From: an uncultured Atopobium sp.
Lineage (GTDB): Bacteria > Actinomycetota > Coriobacteriia > Coriobacteriales > Atopobiaceae
Assembly (NCBI GenBank): GCA_946999785.1
Contig: CAMQEO010000066.1
Location: 1-6,305, forward strand
DNA length: 6,305 bases
Reading direction: 5' to 3'
Under the pieces are notes generated by a model. That model had not been told where the DNA came from, did not search any database, and worked only from the letters and a program-made list of their open reading frames with translations. The translations under genes were made by a program, and so were the position numbers. Positions 1-5,042 of this stretch are shown one piece after another. Within the stretch, counting starts at the first letter, position 1. Each line of letters begins with the position of its first letter.

Positions 1-257
1 GGACATCCACCTGCTTGTTCGTCATATGAATACGCTGGTTTTACTCTATAAGGTGATGCACTAAGAATACGAGTTACTTCGGCGCGTAGATAGTGCTTGG
101 CTTCCTCGGTGATTGCAGCTTCGCATACATCGCCTGTTACTGCTCCGCGTACAAATACACATTTGCCGTCTGGCATATGCGCAATAGCTTCAGCTCCGTA
201 TGACATACGTTCTATGGTTATAGGTCCTATAATCGTAGCGTTTTGTCGCAAAATCAC
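1..257 (-). CDS. 23S rRNA (uracil-5-)-methyltransferase, RlmD/RlmCD (RumA) type, N-terminal part
   Basis: Only the first 85 codons lie in the window; the catalytic SAM-binding part is beyond the left edge. The reading starts at GTG 257, preceded by an AGAAAGG ribosome site about six bases upstream, and an in-frame stop lies just before that, so the start is well constrained. Residues about 8-66 match a TRAM RNA-binding domain: the pattern MSYGAEAIAH near residues 18-27, then DGK-VFV-GAV-GD and a Y-RAEV-ILSASPYRV stretch. This is the usual N-terminus of enzymes that make 5-methyluridine in 23S rRNA (or in tRNA) using S-adenosylmethionine. After the TRAM domain comes GGC at residues 83-85, matching the end of the CxxxxxCGGC iron-sulfur motif of RumA. 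The first two cysteines are replaced (Tyr76 and Ala82), so the cluster may be absent. The family call is firm; the exact target uridine cannot be told. It is transcribed divergently from yqeK. Confidence 0.82.
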   Translation of the reverse strand, partial: MILRQNATIIGPITIERMSYGAEAIAHMPDGKCVFVRGAVTGDVCEAAITEEAKHYLRAEVTRILSASPYRVKPAYSYDEQAGGC

Positions 258-327
258 CGTATACCTTTCTCACAAGTGGTAAAACAGTTACTATTTTAAT
301 AGCTATTGGCACGGTGAGAGGAGCAAA
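258..327. promoter_or_regulatory. Divergent promoter region between the methyltransferase gene and yqeK
   Basis: This 70-bp gap separates two divergent start codons and must hold at least one promoter unless transcription enters from further away. Facing yqeK, CTCACA (269-274) and TATTTT (292-297) are 17 bp apart and each match four of six consensus bases; this would start RNA near 304. Facing the methyltransferase, TAAAAT can be read on the minus strand at 298-293, but no fair -35 box is placed for it. The strong ribosome site for yqeK, GAGAGGAG, lies at 316-323. The individual boxes are weak guesses. Confidence 0.35.
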
Positions 328-987
328 ATGGCGTCTTTTGAATCGCTTTCATCATTTGAACGTTTTACACCACAATTTTCTCAAAACGACAAACAGACGA
401 TTACATTGCTCACGCAGGCGTTAAGCGCACGTATGAGTGAGGTTAATCCTCGGCGATTTGCGCATTGTAAAAGTGTTGCTCAAACTGCTGCATATATGGC
501 CAAAGTTTACCAGCAGAATCAAACGCACGCCTATATTGCTGGCCTTTTGCACGATTGGGATAAGATTTTAAGTACAGCTGCTCAAATTGAAAAGGCGCAA
601 CATTACGGCATTGATATGGGTGCACCTTTGGAGCAAACCTGTCATCTTTTACATGGACTTACTGCTGCTTGTGAGTTACACGAACGATTCCCAAAGCTTT
701 CAGATGATATTATTGATGCTATTCGCTATCACACAGTTGCGCGACCCAAGATGAGCGCACTTGATATGATTGTTTTTGTTGCCGATGGAATTGAGCCACT
801 AAGAAAACCTTATCCAATGCTTGATGCTATCCGTGCATCTGTTGGTACGCAATCGCTTGAGCACGTCTTTTTAGAGTCGTTTACCAGTGGTCTTGTGTAC
901 GTTCTTAAAACGCAGCGTTATCTTTATCCGCCAAGCATTCAGCTTTATAATCACTATATTCGTACGTTTGCTCATGTTGGAAAGTAG
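328..987 (+). CDS. yqeK: HD-domain hydrolase of the YqeK family (symmetrical Ap4A hydrolase)
   Basis: The 219-residue product carries the metal-binding HD signature in the expected order: His46 (RFAHCKSV), His75-Asp76 (AGLLHDWDK), His109 (LLHG), His135 (AIRYHT) and Asp153 in VADGIEP. The HD pair plus a late ADxIEPxR motif is characteristic of YqeK, a cytoplasmic phosphohydrolase that in Gram-positive bacteria splits diadenosine tetraphosphate symmetrically into two ADP. No signal peptide or membrane segment is visible. The start at ATG 328 is backed by GAGAGGAG a few bases upstream. It gives an N-terminal extension of about 25-30 residues compared with the roughly 190-residue family norm; ATG 433 would match the shorter form but lacks a good ribosome site. 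The 3' end overlaps rsfS by 14 bp, the usual yqeK-rsfS pairing. The commonly adjacent nadD is not directly upstream here. All metal ligands appear intact. Confidence 0.9.
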   Translation: MASFESLSSFERFTPQFSQNDKQTITLLTQALSARMSEVNPRRFAHCKSVAQTAAYMAKVYQQNQTHAYIAGLLHDWDKILSTAAQIEKAQHYGIDMGAPLEQTCHLLHGLTAACELHERFPKLSDDIIDAIRYHTVARPKMSALDMIVFVADGIEPLRKPYPMLDAIRASVGTQSLEHVFLESFTSGLVYVLKTQRYLYPPSIQLYNHYIRTFAHVGK

Positions 988-1387
988 TATTGTGGTGCAC
1001 GTTAGTGAAAAAACGCTTGCCTTATGTGTTGTTCAGATTTTAAATATCAAAAAAGCTGAACACACGGCTCTTATTACGTTGCCGTCTCAGCGTGGTTTGT
1101 GTCCATACATGGTGGTTGCAACCGCGCGTAATCGTATTCATTTACATGCGCTGCTGCAAGATGTCGAAGATGGCGTGCGCAAACAAGCGCATGAGCTTCC
1201 AAGAGCTGTGGAAGGAATACATGCAGATTCGTGGGTGGTGCTCGATTATGGCTGTGTTATGGTGCACATTTGTACCGCCGAAATTCGGACGCTATATCGG
1301 TTGGAATATATTTGGGAAGATAGCTCTGTACAATATTTAGATGACTGTACGTGCGCGGATAAAGATGAGCATAGTTTTGAGAGCTGA
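974..1387 (+). CDS. rsfS: Ribosomal silencing factor RsfS (Iojap/DUF143 family)
   Basis: RsfS binds large-subunit protein L14 and blocks joining of the 30S and 50S subunits when nutrients are short. The product of about 137 residues keeps the family's second half well: EG at 80-81, a DSWVVLDYG stretch (85-93), VHI (97-99), then E-R--YRLE-IW (103-114). The first half is recognisable (A--ILNIKKAE) but diverged: the usual (L/I)TDYFV-I--G segment reads LCPYMVVATA at 42-51, so the conserved Asp is missing. The C-terminal tail (117-137) is acidic and Cys-containing. The start is uncertain. ATG 974 has no clear ribosome site and overlaps yqeK by 14 bp. GTG 992 or 995 lies just past the yqeK stop, follows GGAAAG (979-984), and gives the more usual N-terminal length. 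Either way translation is probably coupled to yqeK. Neighbour and sequence agree, so the family call is solid despite divergence. Confidence 0.85.
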   Translation: MLESSIVVHVSEKTLALCVVQILNIKKAEHTALITLPSQRGLCPYMVVATARNRIHLHALLQDVEDGVRKQAHELPRAVEGIHADSWVVLDYGCVMVHICTAEIRTLYRLEYIWEDSSVQYLDDCTCADKDEHSFES

Positions 1388-1400
1388 CGAGCAAAAACGC

Positions 1401-1429
1401 GCGACTAACACAAGTGGAGCGTTAGTCGC
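1401..1429. terminator. Bidirectional intrinsic terminator between rsfS and the histidine kinase gene
   Basis: A perfect 9-bp inverted repeat, GCGACTAAC (1401-1409) and GTTAGTCGC (1421-1429), encloses an 11-base loop. It lies between two convergent genes, 13 bp after the rsfS stop and 13 bp after the kinase stop. Read on the minus strand, the stem is followed by GCG and five T residues (complement of A1394-1398), a standard U-tract. Read on the plus strand, the tail is CTTTGAG, a weaker tract. A further outer pair, GAGCA (1389-1393) with TGCTC (1437-1441), could lengthen the helix. It probably ends both transcripts, more efficiently for the minus strand. Confidence 0.8.
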
Positions 1430-1442
1430 CTTTGAGTGCTCT

Positions 1443-2714
1443 TTATAAGTGCGTGGGCAAAGTTACGGTAAACGTGGTACCTTTTTCTGCCGTACTTTCA
1501 ACTTTAATGGTTCCCTTATGCGATTTTACCAAACCAAGCGCAATTGATAATCCCAGTCCAAAACCGCCTTTTTTATTTGTTTTACACCGCGCTTTGTCGC
1601 TGCGATAAAAACGATCAAAAATATGTGCCTGATCTTCTTCACCGATGACCTCGCCTTGATTGGTAAAGCTAAGTTGCAAGGCATTTGACGCTGCTTTATT
1701 TGCTTTTGTAAGGTTTATCTGTATAACCGAAGACTTAGCTGCATATTTACATGCATTATCCAGCAAGATGTGTACAAGTCGTTTGAGTTTTTCCTCGTCG
1801 CCAAATAGATATAAATCTCTTGGAATATCAGTTTGAATGGTGCACCCATGTTCAAACGCCAAGGTATCAAACTCAAGCGCAGCTTCGTATACCATGTCAG
1901 AAAAATTAAAGCGCGCGGGATGTAAAATATTGGGCGCACCAGCAGCTGCCTCATCACTTTGCGCAAGTTCTAAAAGATCGTTAATCATCTGTTTGAGCTG
2001 CAACACTTCTTCTGAAGTATTTTGAACCCATTTGTGCTCTTCCGCTTCTAAGTGCGAACTGTGTAGCAAAATATCGGTATTGGCAATAATTACTGAAAGT
2101 GGTGTTTTAAGTTCATGCGAGACATTTCCCAAAAAGACGCGTTGCCGATGCATTGCCTCTTCTACAGGTTTAATTGCCCAAGTAGAAAGACCCCATGCAA
2201 TACCCGTGATAACTACTACAGTAGCGGCCATAATACATGAAACCATAATAATGCTTTGAGAAAATGAAAAGTCAAAAGCCGAGGTATCAACAAAAGCAAT
2301 GGTATTACCACGTTTAAGCCATCTAACATGGTAATCAGTGAGTTTACCGCGCTCTTCAGAGCTTCCCATAATTTGAGTGCAGACCTCTTTAATGGGTGTC
2401 GATCCAATATATTCAGGATGTTCACTCGGCTTAATTTCTCCCTTATCGTCAAGCTTAACCACCATTGATAGCATGTTAGATGTGCTGGTAATATCGCTAT
2501 GGTGATAGGGTACTTGTCCAAAATGCTCAATATCAGGGTTTATATCGTTAATAATATATTCAAGATAATTATTAAACTTAATTTCTTGTGTATGGTAGGT
2601 AAGATACATAGAAATGCAGGTATGCGCTAATAGGGTACCCTCAACAAGAATGACTATACTCAACAGGAATTTATATTTAAGTGCTTTGAGCATGACCATT
2701 TTTTGTTTACACAT
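1443..2714 (-). CDS. Membrane sensor histidine kinase, HAMP-less, partner of the adjacent OmpR-type regulator
   Basis: The 423-residue product has a short cytoplasmic N-terminus, a membrane segment at about 14-36, an external sensor region of about 115 residues (37-152), and a second membrane segment at about 153-178. The linker to the kinase core is short, with no room for a full HAMP domain. The dimerisation and phosphotransfer helix carries FLGNVSHELKTPL with phosphoacceptor His200. The ATP-binding domain shows the N box LLDNACKYA (Asn320), an F box IFDRFYRSD (365-373) and the glycine-rich lid GGFGLGLSIA (383-392). At the G1 box, where DxGxG is typical, it reads FTNQGEVI with Asn352 instead of Asp; I recall a similar Asn in a HAMP-less kinase group common in Firmicutes. 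The start at ATG 2714 has AAGG seven bases upstream; Met6 and Met8 lack one. It lies 95 nt downstream of the regulator gene and is probably expressed with it. The signal sensed cannot be deduced. Confidence 0.92.
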   Translation of the reverse strand: MCKQKMVMLKALKYKFLLSIVILVEGTLLAHTCISMYLTYHTQEIKFNNYLEYIINDINPDIEHFGQVPYHHSDITSTSNMLSMVVKLDDKGEIKPSEHPEYIGSTPIKEVCTQIMGSSEERGKLTDYHVRWLKRGNTIAFVDTSAFDFSFSQSIIMVSCIMAATVVVITGIAWGLSTWAIKPVEEAMHRQRVFLGNVSHELKTPLSVIIANTDILLHSSHLEAEEHKWVQNTSEEVLQLKQMINDLLELAQSDEAAAGAPNILHPARFNFSDMVYEAALEFDTLAFEHGCTIQTDIPRDLYLFGDEEKLKRLVHILLDNACKYAAKSSVIQINLTKANKAASNALQLSFTNQGEVIGEEDQAHIFDRFYRSDKARCKTNKKGGFGLGLSIALGLVKSHKGTIKVESTAEKGTTFTVTLPTHL

Positions 2715-2749
2715 GTACGAGCCTTATCAATCGCAATTTCTACAACATA

Positions 2750-2779
2750 CAAAACAAAAGCACCATGTAAGATTGTGCT
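2750..2779 (-). terminator. Possible attenuator hairpin between the response regulator and kinase genes
   Basis: In the 95-bp gap between the two genes, the minus strand reads AGCAC, 11 bases, GTGCT (positions 2779-2775 and 2763-2759), followed directly by TTTGTTTTG (2758-2750). Two more A-T pairs can form inside the loop past one mismatch. The stem is short, so this is at best a partial terminator that would lower kinase relative to regulator expression. It could also be chance in AT-rich DNA. Confidence 0.3.
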
Positions 2780-2809
2780 GAGATTACCAGATTTACATAC
2801 ACCTATAGT

Positions 2810-3481
2810 CTAATATGTTTCAAGTCGATAACCCAACATGCGAAGCGTGGTAATTTGTACCTTTGAATGAACATATGCCAGCTTTTTGCGCAAAAACGAA
2901 ACATAGGCTTCTACCGAATTTTCTGACGCATCAGCAGTGGTACCCCATACATAGGTTAACAAATCCTGTTTGGATACCACGCGTGACGGCGCACTGAGCA
3001 ACATTTTTAAGACTTCAAACTCTTTACCAGAAAGATGGACGGAATGATTTTTGCACATCAGGTCATGGGTACCTAAATCAAGCGTAAAATCGGCAAACTT
3101 CATCTGCTCGATAATTACATCTCCTTGTCTACGAGTAAGCGCACGTAAACGAGCAAGTAATTCGGGGGCTTCAAAAGGTTTGGTAAGATAGTCATCGGCA
3201 CCTGCGTCAAGGCCGTCAACTTTATCTTGAGTAGAAGTACGGGCGGTGAGAATTAAAATAGGCATAGAATTGCCACTACGTCGAACTTCTTTAACAATAT
3301 CAAGGCCGTCTATGCCAGGAAGCATTCTATCTACAATAGCCGCGTCATATAATCCGCTTTGACACGAGATGAGCCCTGATTTTCCGTCATATACGGCTTC
3401 AGCGTGGTAATGAGCATCTGTTAGAATGCGAACGATAGCATCTGCTAAATTTTTTTCGTCTTCTATAACTAAAATGTTCAT
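2810..3481 (-). CDS. Two-component response regulator, OmpR/PhoB family
   Basis: This 223-residue protein is a DNA-binding transcription regulator. The receiver domain (about 1-115) has the acidic pair Glu7-Asp8 (LVIEDE), phosphoacceptor Asp51 (IVDRMLPGIDG), Thr79 (LILTAR) and Lys101 (YLTKPF), all as expected for a phosphorylatable receiver. The C-terminal winged-helix domain (about 128-221) shows LSGKEFEVLKMLL, then SRVVSKQDLL--VWG and NSVEAYVSFLRKKL, ending in the wing TLRMLGYRL. I chose ATG 3481 because a near-perfect AAGGAGG lies just upstream; an in-frame ATG at 3514 would add 11 residues over that ribosome site and is unlikely. The gene is first in a minus-strand pair with the sensor kinase, so the two almost surely act as a cognate pair. 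It is divergent from rpsP. A cluster of AAACTTA half-sites upstream (3552-3583) may be its own binding site, which is inference. The target regulon is unknown. Confidence 0.94.
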   Translation of the reverse strand: MNILVIEDEKNLADAIVRILTDAHYHAEAVYDGKSGLISCQSGLYDAAIVDRMLPGIDGLDIVKEVRRSGNSMPILILTARTSTQDKVDGLDAGADDYLTKPFEAPELLARLRALTRRQGDVIIEQMKFADFTLDLGTHDLMCKNHSVHLSGKEFEVLKMLLSAPSRVVSKQDLLTYVWGTTADASENSVEAYVSFLRKKLAYVHSKVQITTLRMLGYRLETY

Positions 3482-3529
3482 AGCCGCCTCCTTAGAGAAG
3501 ATTTTCAACAACACATATTTGTCGTAAAA

Positions 3530-3558
3530 AGTATACTTGCACAGGTAGATAAAACTTA
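3530..3558 (-). promoter_or_regulatory. Candidate promoter for the response regulator-kinase genes
   Basis: On the minus strand, TATACT (3535-3530) matches five of six bases of a -10 box and would start RNA near 3523, leaving a leader of about 42 nt before ATG 3481. The position for a -35 box 17 bp upstream (about 3558-3553, TAAGTT) is a poor match and falls inside the inverted repeat at 3552-3569. That geometry would suit an activator-dependent promoter. An alternative -10, TATAAG at 3560-3555, is also possible. Confidence 0.35.
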
Positions 3559-3583
3559 TACATAAGTTTATGCATGAAACTTA
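3552..3583. repeat. Cluster of three AAACTTA half-sites, candidate operator
   Basis: AAACTTAT (3552-3559) and ATAAGTTT (3562-3569) form a perfect 8-bp inverted repeat around a two-base AC spacer. A third copy, AAACTTA (3577-3583), pairs with the middle copy as a second inverted repeat, 7-bp arms around ATGCATG. A partial fourth, AAACTAT, occurs at 3594-3600. The first and third copies are in the same orientation, 25 bp apart. The cluster is in the divergent gap about 70-100 bp upstream of the response regulator start. A transcription factor site is likely from the structure; autoregulation by the neighbouring regulator is the simplest guess. The AT-rich setting makes chance matches easier, so confidence is moderate. 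Confidence 0.5.
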
Positions 3584-3663
3584 ATTTCTGCTGAAACTAT
3601 GAGTTTTTTTATAAAAAACCAAAGATTTTAGTGAGAGTTCACAAAAACGACACGGTTTTTTAT

Positions 3664-3672
3664 TGCTATAAT
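3664..3672 (+). promoter_or_regulatory. Extended -10 promoter for the rpsP operon
   Basis: TATAAT at 3667-3672 is a perfect -10 box and is preceded by TG at 3664-3665 with one base between, an extended -10. RNA would begin near 3679, giving a leader of about 80 nt before the rpsP start. No good -35 box occurs at 16-18 bp; TTCACA (3638-3643) is close to consensus but 23 bp away. An AT-rich inverted repeat at 3603-3619 (GTTTTTT/AAAAAAC) and A/T runs lie upstream and may help polymerase binding. A second, weaker box TATAGT occurs at 3677-3682. The location upstream of a ribosomal protein operon supports the call. Confidence 0.7.
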
Positions 3673-3758
3673 GTCGTATAGTTAAACATTGCTTAAGTGG
3701 CAAAGCGACGCACTTTTTCTTCGTATCCATCGCGCCGCGTGTGTAAAGGAGTTCTACT

Positions 3759-4109
3759 TTGGCTGTAAAGATTCGTCTTGCTCGTCATGGAGCAAAAAAG
3801 CGTCCGTATTACCGTGTTGTTGTTGCTGATGGTCGCATGCCTCGTGACGGTCGTTACATTGAACAAATTGGTAGCTATAATCCGCTTACCAATCCAAAGT
3901 CAATTGATATTGATTTAGAAAAGGTTGATGCATGGGTAGCTAAAGGAGCTCAGCCTTCTTCTACTGTTTCTCACCTTATCGACATTGTACGCAGCGGTGC
4001 TGCTGCTCCTGAGAAGAAACGTAAACTCTCTAAGAAAGCTGCTGCTAAGGCTCAAGCTGCTGCAGAAGAAGCTGCTGCTGCAGAAGATGCAGCTCAAGAT
4101 GCGGAGTAG
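3759..4109 (+). CDS. rpsP: 30S ribosomal protein S16
   Basis: S16 is a primary-binding protein of the small subunit, needed for 30S assembly. The core, residues 1-83, is highly conserved: AVKIRLARHGAKKRPYYRVV, then DGRMPRDGRYIEQIGSYNP, and later VDAWVAKGAQPSSTV. At 116 residues it is longer than the 82 residues of the E. coli protein because of a low-complexity tail. That tail is first basic (KKRKLSKKAAAK, about 86-98), then Ala- and Glu/Asp-rich to the end. Ala-rich S16 tails are common in Actinobacteria. The start is a TTG at 3759 placed seven bases after AAGGAG (3746-3751); no ATG fits, and the TTG gives exactly the expected N-terminus. It is first in the operon with khpA five bases downstream. 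Confidence 0.98.
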   Translation: MAVKIRLARHGAKKRPYYRVVVADGRMPRDGRYIEQIGSYNPLTNPKSIDIDLEKVDAWVAKGAQPSSTVSHLIDIVRSGAAAPEKKRKLSKKAAAKAQAAAEEAAAAEDAAQDAE

Positions 4110-4114
4110 TTAAC

Positions 4115-4504
4115 GTGAGTGATCAAATTCAGGAAAACGCCATGGATCAGGATATTCCTGAAACCCATGAAGAGCTCAACACTCAAGACACGCAAGATAG
4201 CGCGCATGCTTTCTCGCGCAAAGAGTCTCTTTCTACGTTGCCTTTAGCAGAAGGCGAGCTTGCTTCCGATAGAGTCGCTGACCTCGTTGAATACATTGTA
4301 TGTGGTTTGGTTACCAATAAAGAAGCTGTTGCGCTTGATGTTACCGATAGTAATGGCGCCGCGCTTATTGAGATTTCTTGCGCCGAAGAAGACGCAGGTC
4401 GTATTATTGGCCGCAAAGGTCGCACCATTAAAGCAATTCGTACGCTTGCTCGTGCTCTTGGTTCGCGCGTCAACACCGCTGTTGAGGTTGAGGTTTTAGG
4501 ATAG
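4115..4504 (+). CDS. khpA: KH-domain RNA-binding protein KhpA with an acidic N-terminal extension
   Basis: The second half (about 52-129) is a single KH domain: VADLVEYIVCGLV, a short beta stretch, the GRKG loop at 99-102 inside AGRIIGRKGRTIKAIRTLARA, and a final VEVEVLG strand. The place between rpsP and rimM and the fold identify KhpA (YlqC family), a small RNA-binding protein that in Gram-positives pairs with KhpB and affects cell division and RNA stability. The usual protein is about 75-85 residues. Here residues 1-50 form an extra Gln/Asp/Glu/Ser/Thr-rich segment predicted by eye to be disordered, with net negative charge. The start GTG 4115 has GGAG (4103-4106) eight bases upstream, overlapping the rpsP end. 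ATG 4142, preceded by AGGA, is the only plausible shorter start and would still leave about 40 extra residues. It ends three bases before rimM. Confidence 0.92.
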   Translation: MSDQIQENAMDQDIPETHEELNTQDTQDSAHAFSRKESLSTLPLAEGELASDRVADLVEYIVCGLVTNKEAVALDVTDSNGAALIEISCAEEDAGRIIGRKGRTIKAIRTLARALGSRVNTAVEVEVLG

Positions 4505-4507
4505 GTT

Positions 4508-5038
4508 ATGTCTTGCCCGGAATATAGCGTGTTCGCTCGCATTTCTAAGGTATATGGAAATAAAGGAGAAGTCGTTGCACACTTTGTGCACGGCTTTTCT
4601 TTTACACCTACCTCCAAGCAGGAGCTGTACTGCATACCTCCTATGTTGCACCGTCCGCGTGTACTTCACGTTCAAGCTGCCACCTGCATTGCAGACGGAC
4701 TTGTTTTGTTGTGTGCGGAGCTTGACTCGCGCAGTTTGGCAGAGTCTTATGTGGGAACCTATTTGGCTATCAATCGTTGTGATTTAACGGATGAGCAGGC
4801 AAAGAAAAGTATTGAACCTGTGCTCAATAAAGCGGTGCACGACAAGAGCTTTGGTGATTTAGGTGTTGTGGCTGAGGTTCTTAGAAGTTCGGCTCAAGAC
4901 ACGCTTTTGGTACATGGCAGCTACTCTGATGTGCTGATTCCGCTTGTTCCCGAGTTTGTAGATCCTATAACACCTGATACAGATGTTATCACTACGCATA
5001 TTCCGCAAAGCCTTCTTGATTTGCAAAGTAGGTTGTAA
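4508..5038 (+). CDS. rimM: 16S rRNA processing/ribosome maturation factor RimM
   Basis: RimM binds S19 in the 30S head and helps maturation of the 3' domain of 16S rRNA. The 176-residue length is normal. The N-terminal beta barrel (about 1-95) starts with FARISKVYGNKGEV, the family's GxI-K-xGxxGEV pattern. The C-terminal PRC barrel (about 100-172) shows GDLGVVAEVLRSSAQDTLLV, then DVLIPLVPEFV and ends LLDL. Just before the PRC strand, where most RimM proteins have a paired aromatic motif (YY or FY) followed by a (D/Q)L-G step, this protein reads KKSIEPVLNKAV (99-110), so that motif is missing. ATG 4508 has AGGA at 4498-4501 and follows the khpA stop by three bases; trmD begins four bases after its own stop. 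The operon position (rimM-trmD) and both domains make the call secure despite the divergent stretch. Confidence 0.93.
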   Translation: MSCPEYSVFARISKVYGNKGEVVAHFVHGFSFTPTSKQELYCIPPMLHRPRVLHVQAATCIADGLVLLCAELDSRSLAESYVGTYLAINRCDLTDEQAKKSIEPVLNKAVHDKSFGDLGVVAEVLRSSAQDTLLVHGSYSDVLIPLVPEFVDPITPDTDVITTHIPQSLLDLQSRL

Positions 5039-5042
5039 TTGC

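Noticed and set aside
97..282. Plus-strand open frame of 61 codons over the methyltransferase gene
   Set aside because: It lies antisense to the conserved TRAM domain, has no ribosome site and no recognisable features.
2216..2530. 104-codon minus-strand open frame in the kinase sensor region
   Set aside because: It is a different frame of the kinase gene on the same strand; the kinase frame is continuous and supported by membrane and catalytic motifs.
3695..3718. Hairpin AAGTG/CACTT followed by T residues in the rpsP leader, as an attenuator
   Set aside because: Only five pairs with an 11-base loop and AT-rich ends; too weak to claim a regulatory terminator without conservation data.
4020..4107. 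GCT/GCA-rich triplet repeats at the end of rpsP as a nucleotide repeat element
   Set aside because: They are explained by the Ala-rich coding tail of S16 and are irregular, so not a separate repeat feature.
4183..4635. 150-codon minus-strand open frame across khpA and rimM
   Set aside because: It is antisense to two conserved genes and its translation is Ser/Thr/Arg-rich, typical of a shadow frame.
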